From the NCBI RefSeq assembly GCF_029626035.1, contig NZ_JARUBE010000003.1, positions 5,766,001 to 5,830,000 of the forward strand: a stretch of DNA of 64,000 nucleotides, read 5' to 3'. Shown in pieces: positions 52,391-61,791 of the stretch (positions are counted from its first letter, which is position 1; each line of letters starts with the position of its first letter). A program made the translations under genes and the position numbers. Source of the stretch: Micromonospora sp. WMMD980 (GTDB lineage Bacteria > Actinomycetota > Actinomycetes > Mycobacteriales > Micromonosporaceae). The notes under the pieces were generated by a model. That model was not told the DNA's origin and searched no databases. It saw only the letters and a program-made list of their open reading frames with translations.

Positions 52391-52572
52391 CGATCTCCCC
52401 CGGGTTGCGGCGCGCCCGTCGCCGCCCCAGGCGACGGGCACGGGGTCGAGGTGGTGGGCGTGCGACCGCGCGCGCCCAGTCCGAGAGGGTAGCGGTCGGC
52501 GGGCCGCTTGCCAGCCCCGCGTGGACGGCGTGCCGGACGTGAGAAAGCCATCGCGTTCCCGACCAGCCTTGT

Positions 52573-52586
52573 GTCGCATATGTGAC
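52573..52586. promoter_or_regulatory. near-palindrome in the 52391-52724 divergent region
   Basis: GTCGCATATGTGAC is a 14-base inverted repeat with one mismatched pair, followed by the AT-rich TTAACGTAATCAATC. It sits centrally between divergent genes and is a candidate operator or -10 region. The rest of this 334-base interval has no gene that I can support. Confidence 0.3.
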
Positions 52587-52724
52587 TTAACGTAATCAAT
52601 CATGCGCGTCCCGTTGTCGGGGCGGTCGCCGCGTCCTACGTTCGTCGCGACGCGGTGGCCGACTCGGGGGACTTCGGGCCGCCCGATGGTGCTTGTGAAC
52701 AGGTATGACGCCCGGAGGCAGCGG

Positions 52725-53171
52725 ATGCGCGACGCGGAGAACATTCCCCGAGCCCAGTTTCCCCTCGGCGACCGGGCGGCGCGGCCCGGCGACGCCGACG
52801 GCCCCGGCGCGGGCGCGTCGTTCAACGAGCGTTCCTACCGCCCCCCGGTCGAGGTGGTCCGTACGCTGGTCCGACCGGCCGGTCGCGGCCGGGACGAGGA
52901 GGAGCCCGGCTACGTCATCCACCTGCCGGTGCGGGTGCCCGACCTGGCGGCGGCCACCGCGCTCGCCAGCATCGTGGCCACCTCGCTGGGCTTCCTGGCC
53001 GAGTTGGACGCCGGGGAGACCACCGTCTCCACGGCCGACGACCAGAACAACCGGCACCGGGTCTTCTGCGACCTGCTGCTGGCCGACCGCAGCCGCTGCC
53101 CCCAACGCTACGAGCACCTGGGCCCCTGCGGCGAGCCGCCCGCCCCGGAGCAACGTCCCGCGACCGGCTGA
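52725..53171 (+). CDS. hypothetical protein
   Basis: A 148-residue soluble protein beginning MRDAENIPRAQFPLGDRAAR. A conserved-looking core covers about residues 50-125 (VEVVRTLVRPAGRGRDEEEP, YVIHLPVRVPDLAAATALAS, CPQRYEHLGPCGE) with three cysteines. I do not recognise the family. ATG 52725 has GGAGG seven bases upstream; the frame is open for longer upstream but without support. Confidence 0.65.
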   Translation: MRDAENIPRAQFPLGDRAARPGDADGPGAGASFNERSYRPPVEVVRTLVRPAGRGRDEEEPGYVIHLPVRVPDLAAATALASIVATSLGFLAELDAGETTVSTADDQNNRHRVFCDLLLADRSRCPQRYEHLGPCGEPPAPEQRPATG

Positions 53172-53233
53172 GGTCGCCGGACCGTAGGCTGTGCCTGACC
53201 GAAGTCCAAGCCAGGCAAGGGAGCCTTCCTCCG

Positions 53234-53389
53234 ATGCAGAAGTGGGAATACGCCACGGTTCCGCTGCTGGTCCACGCGACCAAGCAGATCCTCGACAACT
53301 GGGGCGAGGACGGCTGGGAGCTGGTCTCCGTGGTGCCCGGCCCGAACCCGGAGCAGCTCGTCGCGTACCTGAAGCGCCCGAAGGGCTGA
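53234..53389 (+). CDS. DUF4177 family small protein
   Basis: A 51-residue protein, MQKWEYATVPLLVHATKQIL, then DNWGEDGWELVSVVPGP, which is the DUF4177 pattern (WEY...LxxxGxxGWELV). Its counterpart Rv3678A sits beside the RidA gene in Mycobacterium tuberculosis. It ends four bases before the RidA start, so cotranscription is likely. Function unknown. Confidence 0.85.
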   Translation: MQKWEYATVPLLVHATKQILDNWGEDGWELVSVVPGPNPEQLVAYLKRPKG

Positions 53390-53393
53390 CGCC

Positions 53394-53855
53394 GTGAGCA
53401 ACGGACCCCACGCGAAGCTCGCCGAACTCGGTCTCGACCTGCCCGAGGTGGTGCCGCCGGTGGCCAGCTACGTCCCGGCCGTCCAGTCCGGGCAGCACGT
53501 CTACGTCTCGGGTCAGCTCCCGATGGCCGAGGGCAAGCTGCTCGCCACCGGCAAGGTCGGCAACGGTGTCTCCGCCGAGCAGGCAAAGGATCTGGCGGAG
53601 CGGTGCGCGTTGAACGCGCTCGCCGCGATCGACGCGCTGGTCGGGCTGGAGAACGTGGTCAAGATCGTGAAACTGACCGGCTTCGTGGCGAGCGCGACCG
53701 GCTTCACCGGCCAGCCCGGCGTGATCAACGGCGCCTCCGACCTGCTCGGCGCCGTCTTCGGCGAGGCCGGCCGCCACGCCCGCAGCGCCGTGGGCGTGGC
53801 CGAACTCCCCCTCGACGCCCCCGTCGAGGTCGAGCTCATCGTCGAGGTCGCGTAA
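53394..53855 (+). CDS. RidA family protein (YjgF/Rv3678-like)
   Basis: The 153-residue protein is a trimeric RidA-fold member with VQSGQHVYVSGQLP, VVKIVKLTGFVAS and the C-terminal ARSAVGVAELPLDAPVEVEL. The catalytic Arg that RidA uses to bind enamine/imine is represented by HARSAVGV. RidA proteins clear reactive enamines formed by PLP enzymes, but this subgroup is less well characterised. GTG 53394 is the start. It lies between DUF4177 and the metallo-beta-lactamase gene as in mycobacteria. Confidence 0.9.
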   Translation: MSNGPHAKLAELGLDLPEVVPPVASYVPAVQSGQHVYVSGQLPMAEGKLLATGKVGNGVSAEQAKDLAERCALNALAAIDALVGLENVVKIVKLTGFVASATGFTGQPGVINGASDLLGAVFGEAGRHARSAVGVAELPLDAPVEVELIVEVA

Positions 53856-53860
53856 CCCCT

Positions 53861-53940
53861 CCCCGCGATCTTGCAGGTTCCGCCCCGGCAGAAGCCCCGA
53901 ACGAGGACAAACTCCGGGCCGGAAGTGCAAGATCGCGGGG
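53861..53940. repeat. GATCTTGCA-type interspersed inverted repeat, copy 2
   Basis: Outer arms CCCCGCGATCTTGCA and TGCAAGATCGCGGGG (15 bp, perfect) enclose GTTCCGCCCCGGCAGAAG and CTCCGGGCCGGAAG, the same internal plan as the element at 34421-34505. It fills the gap between ridA and the MBL gene. Confidence 0.8.
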
Positions 53941-53970
53941 GATGGCGGGTGGGGTCGTACGATCGCTGCC

Positions 53971-54765
53971 ATGGGTGGGCGCGTGACCGGGGCCGCAGGA
54001 GCACTCGCGGAGGAGTTGCCGCGGTGGGTGTCGCTTCTTCGTGCGCCCAATCCGGGGCCGATGACGCTCGACGGGACCAACACCTGGGTGCTGCGGGCCG
54101 GCCCGGACGCGCCGGCCGTGGTGGTCGACCCGGGCCCGGCCGACGAGGGGCACCTGGCGGCGATCGCCGCGCACGGGCCGATCGGGCTGGTGCTGATCAC
54201 GCACGGGCACCCGGACCACACCGAGGGCGCGCCCCGGCTCAGCGAACTGCTCGGCGGCACGCACGTGCTCGCCGCCGACCCGGCGCACACGATCGGCGGC
54301 GAGCCGCTGACCGCCGACACTCCGCTCGACGGAAGCATCGACATCCGGCTGCTCAAGACCCCCGGGCACACCGCCGACTCGGTCTGCTTCCTGGTCGAGC
54401 ACGCCGGCGAGCGGGTGGTGCTGACCGGCGACACCATCCTCGGCCGGGGCACCACCGTGGTCGCCCACCCGGACGGGCACCTCGGGGACTACCTGTCGAG
54501 CCTGGAGCTGCTCTCGACGTACCGGGGGATCCCGGCGCTGCCCGGCCACGGCCCGGCGCTGGCCGACTGCGGCGCGGCGGCCGAGTTCTACCTGGCGCAC
54601 CGGCGGGCCCGGCTCGACCAGGTGCGCGCCGCCGTGGCCGCCGGCGCGACCACCGCGCCCGAGGTGGTCGCCGTGGTCTACGCCGACGTCGACCGGTCGC
54701 TGTGGTGGGCCGCCGAGTGGTCGGTCCGCGCCCAGCTCGAACACCTCGGGGTGGAGCAGCCGTGA
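53971..54765 (+). CDS. metallo-beta-lactamase fold hydrolase (LACTB2/Rv3677-like)
   Basis: The 264-residue protein has the MBL zinc motif THGHPDHTEGAP and further ligands in LKTPGHTADSV, LTGDTILGRG and PALPGHGPALA. The C-terminal helical region (HRRARLDQVRAAVAAGATT) resembles LACTB2-like ribonucleases/hydrolases. The catalytic site is complete; the substrate is unknown. The stop overlaps the next gene start by four bases (GTGA), so expression is coupled to the cyclase protein. Confidence 0.9.
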   Translation: MGGRVTGAAGALAEELPRWVSLLRAPNPGPMTLDGTNTWVLRAGPDAPAVVVDPGPADEGHLAAIAAHGPIGLVLITHGHPDHTEGAPRLSELLGGTHVLAADPAHTIGGEPLTADTPLDGSIDIRLLKTPGHTADSVCFLVEHAGERVVLTGDTILGRGTTVVAHPDGHLGDYLSSLELLSTYRGIPALPGHGPALADCGAAAEFYLAHRRARLDQVRAAVAAGATTAPEVVAVVYADVDRSLWWAAEWSVRAQLEHLGVEQP

Positions 54766-57700
54766 CCTGCCCGGTGTGCGGGACCGTCGCCGTGCCCGGC
54801 GCGCGGTTCTGCCACAACTGCGGCGCGGCGCTGCCGGCCGCGGCCACGCTGCCGGCCGCCGAGCGCCGCGTGGTCACCGTGCTCTTCGGCGACCTCTCCG
54901 AGTTCACCTCCTGGTCGGAGGACCTGGACCCGGAGCGGGTCGGCGCGGTCACCGACCGGGTGCTCGCCGCCCTGGCCGGCGCGGTCAAGACGTTCGGCGG
55001 GCACGTCGACAAGCTCACCGGCGACGGGATCATGGCGGTCTTCGGCGCGCCGGTCGCGCACGAGGACGACGCCGAGCGGGCGGTCCGGGCGGCGCTGTCC
55101 ATGCAGCGGGCCGTCCGCCGGGCGCTCGACGACGAGCGGGGCGGCGGCGCGCCGCTGGGCCTGCGGGTCGGGCTCAACACCGGGGACGTCATCGCCGGCA
55201 TCCAGGCCGCGATCGAATACACGGTCATCGGCGACACGGTGAACACCGCAGCGCGGCTCGCCGACGCCGCCGCGGTCGGCGCGATCTACGCCGGCGCGCG
55301 GACCTCCACCGCGACCCGGCACGTCGCCTCCTGGCGGGCGCTGCGCCCGCTGCGGCTCAAGGGCAAGCGCGAGCCGGTCGAGGCGTACGAGCTGCTGGGC
55401 CTGCTGGACGCGCCGGGCACCCGGTCCGGTCTCGGCGACGAGGCGCCCTACGTGGGCCGGGAGACCGAGATCGGCCGGATGGCCGGCCGGCTCGCCGAGG
55501 TGATCGACCGGGGTGAGCCCCGGGTGCTGCTGATGACCGCCGAGGCGGGCATCGGCAAGTCCCGGTTCGCCGCCGAGGTGGAGCGGCTCGCCGCCGGCTA
55601 CGACGTCGGCGCCGGCCGGTACGCGGCGCACACCGGCGCCCGGGTGCTCTCGGTCCGCTGCGCCGCGTTCGGCGAGCGGCGCCGGCTGGCGCCCCTGGCC
55701 GACCTGGTCCGCGCCGCGGTCGGCCTGCCCACCGACGCGGCGACCGCGGTCACCCGGGCCGCCGTCGAGGAGCGGCTGCGCCGCCTCGGCCAGCGCCTCG
55801 CCCGGCTCCCCGGCGACCCGCCGCCGATCGCCGTGGACCAGCTTCTGGCCCTGCTCGGGTACGCCGAGCTGCCCCCCGCCGCCGACAGTGTCGAGTGGAA
55901 CGCCGCGGGCGCCCCGCCGGACGCCGAGGCGGTGCCGAACGCGGTCGCCGAACTGCTCAGCGCGCTGGCCGGCGAGGCGCCGCTGGTGATCGTGGTGGAC
56001 GACCTGCACGACGCGACCGCCGAGACGGTCAAGGCGCTCGCGCTGACCCTCAACCGGCTCGCCGGGCCGGTGCTGGTGCTGCTGCTCGGCCGCCCCGAAC
56101 TGGTGCGGACCGCTGGTGCGCTGACCCGGCTCGCCGACGCCGAGGTGCACGCGCTGCCACCGTTGCGCGGCGCCGACGCGGCGCGGCTGCTCACCAGCTA
56201 TCTGGCCGGGGGCCGGCTGCCCCAGGCCGACGCCGACCGGCTGCTCGCCACCGCCCAGGGCAACCCGTTCTACCTGGCCGAACTGGTCACGCTGCTGATG
56301 GAGCGCGGCGCGCTGACCGCCGGCGCGGGCCGAGGTGCGGACGTGTCCTGGCGCCTGGCCCCCGGCTCGCTCGGCAGCCGGCTGCTCTCCCGGGACCTGG
56401 CGGCCGTCCTGGCGGCCCGCATCGACGCGCTGCCGCCGGACGCCCGCTCGGTGCTGCGCGACGCCGCGGTGGTCGGCGACACGGTGGCCACCGGCACGTT
56501 GGAGGCGCTGCGCGAGCAGCGGGTCGGGTGGGACGGGCGGCCCGCCGCGGTGGCCGCGGTCGAGCTGGACCGGGCCGTCGAGGAACTGCTGCAACGCCGG
56601 ATGCTGCACCGCACGCGCACCGGGTTCGCCTTCGCGACCCCGCTGATGCGGGAGGCCGCCTACGCCGGGGTGAGCAAGGCCGAGCTGGCCGAGCGGCACG
56701 CCGCGCTGGCCCGCTGGGCGGCGCCGGATAGCGCGGCCGAGGCGGGCAACCCGCCGGGCGGGTTCACCGAGCCGGCCCGGGACGACTTCGTCGCCGAGCA
56801 CGTCGAGCGGGCCACCGCGTTGGCCGACGCGGTGAAGCTCCGCCCGGACGCGCCGGCCCGGGCGGTCGCCGGCCTGGGCGTGGCCGCGCTGGGCCGGGCC
56901 GCCCGCCGGTCGTTGCGGCTCGGCGAGCCGGCGCTCGCCGTCGAGTACGCCGAACGCGCGGCCGAACTGGCGCGTGGCGCGGTGCCCCCGGCCGACCGGG
57001 TGGTGCACGCCCGGGCGCTGCTGCAGATCGGCCGCCCGGCCGACGCGCTCGCCTCGGCCGAGAAGATCGCCGCGAACGCCGGCGAACCGTCCATCCGGGC
57101 CGCCGCGCTGCTGCTCGCCGGACAGGCCCAGCAGACCCTGGGCGACGCCGAGCGGGCCGAACGCAGCTATCAGGAGGCGTTGCAGGTGGCCACCGACGCC
57201 GACCTGCCGACCGTGCGCGGTTCGGCGATGCGCCGGCTCGGCATGGCCGACTTCATCGCCGGCCGGCTCGGGCAGGCGAGCAGCCGGCTGGCCGCCTCCT
57301 ACCAGGTAAGCCTCTCGGCACGCGACCCGCGTGGGCAGGCCTGGTCGTTGCAGAACCTGGCCTGGGTGACCACCACCCGGGGCGACTTCGCCGGCACCGA
57401 CGCGGTGCTCGGGCGGGCCGCCCGGCTCTTCGCCGAGCTGAAGGACCCCTACGGGCGAGCCTGGCTGCGCGGCACCACCGCGTTCGCCCGGCTGCTCGCC
57501 GGCCGGCTGCGGGAGGCGGGCCGGCTGGCCCGGGTGTTCCTGCCGTTCGGTGAGCGGGTCGGCGAGGCGTGGGCGGTGGGCACGCTGCGGGCGGTCGAGG
57601 CGTACGCCACCGCCGAGCTGGGCGACCTGGCCGAGGCGGATCGGGCGGCGCGGCGCGCGTACCGGGACTTCGCCGAGGTGGGGGACGACTGGGGGCAGGG

Positions 57701-58340
57701 CTTCGCGCTCGTGGTGCGCGGCGTGGTGGCGCGCGGCCTGGGCGAGCCGGAGCACGCGGCCGACCTGTTCTGCGACGCGCTCGAGTACGCCGACCGCACC
57801 ACCCATCCGCTGCTCACCGGGATGGCCGGCACGCTGCGCGGCTTCGTCGCCCTGGACATGGGCGACTGCGAAACCGCCGAGCGGGAGGCGCGCGCGGTGC
57901 TGACCAGCGTTGAGCCGCACAACCCGCAGGCGCCGGCCCAGGTCGCGCCGCGGGTGCTGCTGGCCATGGCCCGGGTGGCGGCCGGTGACCCGGGCACCGC
58001 GGTGGGACTGCTCGCGCCGGTCGCCACCGGCGCGGCGAACGCGCCCTCGCTGCTGTTCTCCCGGCGCCAGACGATGGCCCGGTACGCCGGCGCGCTGCTC
58101 GCGTACGGCCAGCGGGAGCAGGCGCTGGACTGGGCGCAGCGGGCGATCTGCGCCCCGGCCGAGGACGTCCGCAGCCAGGTGGTGGCCCGGCTGGTGCTGG
58201 CCGAGGCGCTGGACGCCTGCGGCCGTCCGGCGGAGGCGCTGGCCAGCGCCGAGGAGGCGGTGCGCCTGGCGTACGCCACCGAGCAGCGCAGCGAGCGGGC
58301 TGCCGCCGACGCGTTGCGGGCCCGCCTCGCCGCGGGCTGA
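54762..58340 (+). CDS. adenylate cyclase-AAA ATPase-TPR regulator protein
   Basis: The 1192-residue protein has an N-terminal zinc ribbon (CPVCG...CHNCGAA), a class III nucleotide cyclase (about 30-220; VTVLFGDLSEFTSWSE, KLTGDGIMAVFG, YTVIGDTVNTAARL), an ATPase domain (Walker A TAEAGIGKSRFAAE, Walker B PLVIVVDDLHD), and a long TPR-like C-terminal half. Metal-binding Asp residues and the transition-state Asn/Arg are present, so cyclase activity is plausible. This multidomain plan is common in actinobacteria. GTG 54762 overlaps the MBL stop. Stimulus unknown. Confidence 0.9.
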   Translation: MTCPVCGTVAVPGARFCHNCGAALPAAATLPAAERRVVTVLFGDLSEFTSWSEDLDPERVGAVTDRVLAALAGAVKTFGGHVDKLTGDGIMAVFGAPVAHEDDAERAVRAALSMQRAVRRALDDERGGGAPLGLRVGLNTGDVIAGIQAAIEYTVIGDTVNTAARLADAAAVGAIYAGARTSTATRHVASWRALRPLRLKGKREPVEAYELLGLLDAPGTRSGLGDEAPYVGRETEIGRMAGRLAEVIDRGEPRVLLMTAEAGIGKSRFAAEVERLAAGYDVGAGRYAAHTGARVLSVRCAAFGERRRLAPLADLVRAAVGLPTDAATAVTRAAVEERLRRLGQRLARLPGDPPPIAVDQLLALLGYAELPPAADSVEWNAAGAPPDAEAVPNAVAELLSALAGEAPLVIVVDDLHDATAETVKALALTLNRLAGPVLVLLLGRPELVRTAGALTRLADAEVHALPPLRGADAARLLTSYLAGGRLPQADADRLLATAQGNPFYLAELVTLLMERGALTAGAGRGADVSWRLAPGSLGSRLLSRDLAAVLAARIDALPPDARSVLRDAAVVGDTVATGTLEALREQRVGWDGRPAAVAAVELDRAVEELLQRRMLHRTRTGFAFATPLMREAAYAGVSKAELAERHAALARWAAPDSAAEAGNPPGGFTEPARDDFVAEHVERATALADAVKLRPDAPARAVAGLGVAALGRAARRSLRLGEPALAVEYAERAAELARGAVPPADRVVHARALLQIGRPADALASAEKIAANAGEPSIRAAALLLAGQAQQTLGDAERAERSYQEALQVATDADLPTVRGSAMRRLGMADFIAGRLGQASSRLAASYQVSLSARDPRGQAWSLQNLAWVTTTRGDFAGTDAVLGRAARLFAELKDPYGRAWLRGTTAFARLLAGRLREAGRLARVFLPFGERVGEAWAVGTLRAVEAYATAELGDLAEADRAARRAYRDFAEVGDDWGQGFALVVRGVVARGLGEPEHAADLFCDALEYADRTTHPLLTGMAGTLRGFVALDMGDCETAEREARAVLTSVEPHNPQAPAQVAPRVLLAMARVAAGDPGTAVGLLAPVATGAANAPSLLFSRRQTMARYAGALLAYGQREQALDWAQRAICAPAEDVRSQVVARLVLAEALDACGRPAEALASAEEAVRLAYATEQRSERAAADALRARLAAG

Positions 58341-58450
58341 GCGGTTCCGGTTCTGCCGGTTCCGGGGATGTGTTCGGCGGTGCGGCCGGTTAGCGTGGGG
58401 CGGCGGCGCGCGTGGGCGATCGCCGCCGCGGGCGTGCATGGGGAGGGACG

Positions 58451-58921
58451 ATGAGGCTGCCGCGCTCCGGCGCCGGCTGGACGATCGCGGTCTTCGGGCT
58501 GCTGGCGCTGCTGCTCGGCGCGCTGGGTCTGATCTGGCCGGAGACGCAGCTGCGCTTGCTCGGCTTCGAGGTGCCGGCCGAGCGCGCTCCCGGTGACTAC
58601 ACCGGCACGTTCCTCACCGCCTCCTCGATGGCCTCGTTCAACATGGGCGTCTACTACCTGCTCGCGGTCGCCACCGAGTGGCGTCCGTTCTACCGCTTCA
58701 CGGTCTGGTTTCGGCTGGTCACGTTCACCGTGTTCACCATCGCGGTGCTCTCCGACGTGGCGCCGGGGCGGTTCTTCGGGGTGGCCGCGTGGGAAGGGCT
58801 GGGGGCGCTGGCGACCGCCGCCGGGCTGTGGTGGGACGCGCGCCGAGTGACCGCCGATCCGTCCGGTCCGACCGGGCCGGATGCGTCAGTGCCGACGCCG
58901 GCCCCCGACGCGGCGCGCTGA
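58451..58921 (+). CDS. small four-helix membrane protein
   Basis: The 156-residue protein has four predicted helices (AVFGLLALLLGALGLIW, MASFNMGVYYLLAVAT, LVTFTVFTIAVLSDV, VAAWEGLGALATAAGL) and a Pro/Asp tail. I recognise no named family; similar small proteins occur in other actinomycetes. ATG 58451 has GGGAGGGAC upstream. It lies between two signalling genes but nothing indicates its role. Confidence 0.75.
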   Translation: MRLPRSGAGWTIAVFGLLALLLGALGLIWPETQLRLLGFEVPAERAPGDYTGTFLTASSMASFNMGVYYLLAVATEWRPFYRFTVWFRLVTFTVFTIAVLSDVAPGRFFGVAAWEGLGALATAAGLWWDARRVTADPSGPTGPDASVPTPAPDAAR

Positions 58922-58951
58922 CCGACCGGGACCGTTGGGTATTTTCGAGCC

Positions 58952-60427
58952 GTGACCGAGACCCCGCCCGGCGCCCTGCGGCTGCCCATCGTGCCCGGTC
59001 TGACCGATCTGGAAGTTTTCGCCCGGGGTGGTTACGCCACCGTCTACCGGGCGACCCAGATCTCGGTGGGGCGAGAGGTGGCTGTCAAGGTCGAGAACCG
59101 GACGCTGGACAGCGAGCGCGACCAGGCCCGGTTCCTGCGCGAGGCCCGGGCCGCCGGCCGGATGTCGTCGCACCCGCACGTGGTCGACCTCTTCGACGTC
59201 GGGGTCACCGTCGACCAGCACCCCTACCTGATCATGGAGCTCTGCGACGGCTCGTACGCGGAACGGATGCGCACCTCGCCGCTGGGCCCGCTGGAGACCC
59301 GCGACCTGGGTGTGAAGATCGCCGACGCGTTGGCCCACTCGCACGCGGCCGGCGTGCTGCACCGCGACGTCAAGCCGGCCAACATCCTGCACTCCGAGTT
59401 CAACTCGGCGGTGCTCGCCGACTTCGGCCTGGCGGTGCTGGCCGAGGTGCGCGATGCCTCGGTCACGATGGAGGTCCTCACCCCGGCGTACGCGCCGCCG
59501 GAGATGTTCAGCCACAGCCCACCCAGCCCGGCCGTCGACGTCTACGCGCTCTGCGCCACGCTCTACGCGGTGATGCACGGCCGCCCGCCGCGTTGGCAGT
59601 CCGAGCGCAACCCGAGCCTGGTCACCGTGCTGGAGATGTTCCAGCAGCCGATCCCCGGCCTGCCCGGGGTGCCCGAGGAACTGGTCGACGTGCTGCGCCT
59701 GGGCATGTCCAACGATCCGGGTGCACGCCCCTCCGCCGTCGAGCTGCGCGGCATGCTCGCCGCGCTCCCGCTCGACCCGGGCGCCCCGACGCCCCCGTTC
59801 GTCGGCACCTGCGGCCCGTACTGCCGGCCCGACGGGCCGAGCCCGCGGCAGCCCGTCAAGGACGAGCACCCGACCGTGCCCGCCCGGAGCCGGCGCTGGC
59901 CGAGGCGCTGGTTCCTCGGCGGAGCCGGGGTGCTCGCACTTGCCGCCTCCGCCGGTGGCGGCGCCTGGCTCGCCGGGGGGTCGACCTCCGGGGTGTCGCC
60001 GACCGTGCTGGCGACCGGTGCGGCCGGGGCGACGCCGCTGCCCGGCTGCGCCTCCGCCGACGTCCGGCTCCCGGCCGGCGCGCGCTGCGGCTCCGAGTTG
60101 GAGTGCTACGGCCCGGTGCGGTTGCGCCGTGACCGGGCCGAGGCGAGTCGGGTGCCGTGCGACGGGCAGCACACCTGGGAGACCTACGCCGCGGGCGACC
60201 TGCCGGCCGCGCTCGCCGGGGCGGCGTACGACGCGGTCACCGCCGACCCGGCCGTCCGAAAGATCTGCAACACCGGCACCCTCCGCCTGGTCAGCGGTGC
60301 CGCGTCGGCGAGCGGATGGAACCTGGAGGTGCTGCCGCCGGACGCGACCGGGTCCGACCGCACCTACCGCTGCCTGGCCGGGCAGGGCGTGAACGCGCTC
60401 GCCCGCCCCACCCTCACCGGTCGCTGA
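58952..60427 (+). CDS. membrane serine/threonine protein kinase (PknB-like)
   Basis: The 491-residue protein has an N-terminal kinase domain (about 15-270): GGYATVYRATQ, VAVKVEN, HRDVKPANIL catalytic loop and DFGLAVL. The activation segment (PAYAPPEMF) is present. A Pro-rich linker, one transmembrane helix (LGGAGVLALAASAGGGAWLA) and an outside domain with conserved cysteines (GCASAD, RCGSELECYG, VPCDGQHTWET, KICNTG, YRCLAG) follow. It resembles septum-formation-type domains. It should sense an outside cue and phosphorylate cytoplasmic targets. Its 3' end overlaps the opposing gene by 14 bases. Confidence 0.9.
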   Translation: MTETPPGALRLPIVPGLTDLEVFARGGYATVYRATQISVGREVAVKVENRTLDSERDQARFLREARAAGRMSSHPHVVDLFDVGVTVDQHPYLIMELCDGSYAERMRTSPLGPLETRDLGVKIADALAHSHAAGVLHRDVKPANILHSEFNSAVLADFGLAVLAEVRDASVTMEVLTPAYAPPEMFSHSPPSPAVDVYALCATLYAVMHGRPPRWQSERNPSLVTVLEMFQQPIPGLPGVPEELVDVLRLGMSNDPGARPSAVELRGMLAALPLDPGAPTPPFVGTCGPYCRPDGPSPRQPVKDEHPTVPARSRRWPRRWFLGGAGVLALAASAGGGAWLAGGSTSGVSPTVLATGAAGATPLPGCASADVRLPAGARCGSELECYGPVRLRRDRAEASRVPCDGQHTWETYAAGDLPAALAGAAYDAVTADPAVRKICNTGTLRLVSGAASASGWNLEVLPPDATGSDRTYRCLAGQGVNALARPTLTGR

Positions 60428-60812
60428 GCCCGTTCCCGGCGCGCTGCTGCTGTCGCACCGAGCGCGGGTCGAGCGTCTCCAGCGTGTCGGCGTCGACCGG
60501 GTGACCGCCGGGGGTACGCAGGTTCCGCACCGCGCGCGGGTCGATCGCCTCGAGCGTGTCGGCGTCCACGCCGTATCCCGGGTCGGGGACCGGCCAGCCC
60601 TGGGGTCGGGAGGTGTCGGCGCCGCCGCCGGACTGCCGGGCGGCGGTGATCGTCACGCCGGCGACCATGCCGAGCACGACGCAGACCAGGGCCAGGACCA
60701 CCGACAGGATGCCGGACGGCCGCCAGAGGGCCAGCGTCACCAGCGCGGCCAGCGTCGCCACGGATGCGACGAGGGCCTTCGTCCGCGCAGTCGACCTCGG
60801 GAACGAACTCAC
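60414..60812 (-). CDS. two-helix membrane protein with DADTLE motifs
   Basis: The 132-residue protein has two adjacent transmembrane helices (ALVASVATLAALVTLALW and ILSVVLALVCVVLGMVAGV), then a cytoplasmic tail with a repeated phrase: GVDADTLEAIDPRAVRNLRT and PVDADTLETLDPRSVRQQQR. I do not recognise a named family. GTG 60812 is used as start. It converges on the kinase gene with overlapping 3' ends. The duplicated 15-residue motif is unusual in a protein this small. Confidence 0.65.
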   Translation of the reverse strand: MSSFPRSTARTKALVASVATLAALVTLALWRPSGILSVVLALVCVVLGMVAGVTITAARQSGGGADTSRPQGWPVPDPGYGVDADTLEAIDPRAVRNLRTPGGHPVDADTLETLDPRSVRQQQRAGNGLSDR

Positions 60813-60899
60813 CCGACAAGCATGGCCCAGCGCGTCCACCTGTCAACCGCCGGCTCGGGACGGCTTCCCGTCACTGGCGCGCTCCACATCGGAGCGCGG

Positions 60900-61775
<876 letters not shown>

Positions 61776-61791
61776 TCGGCAAGGGGCCTGG

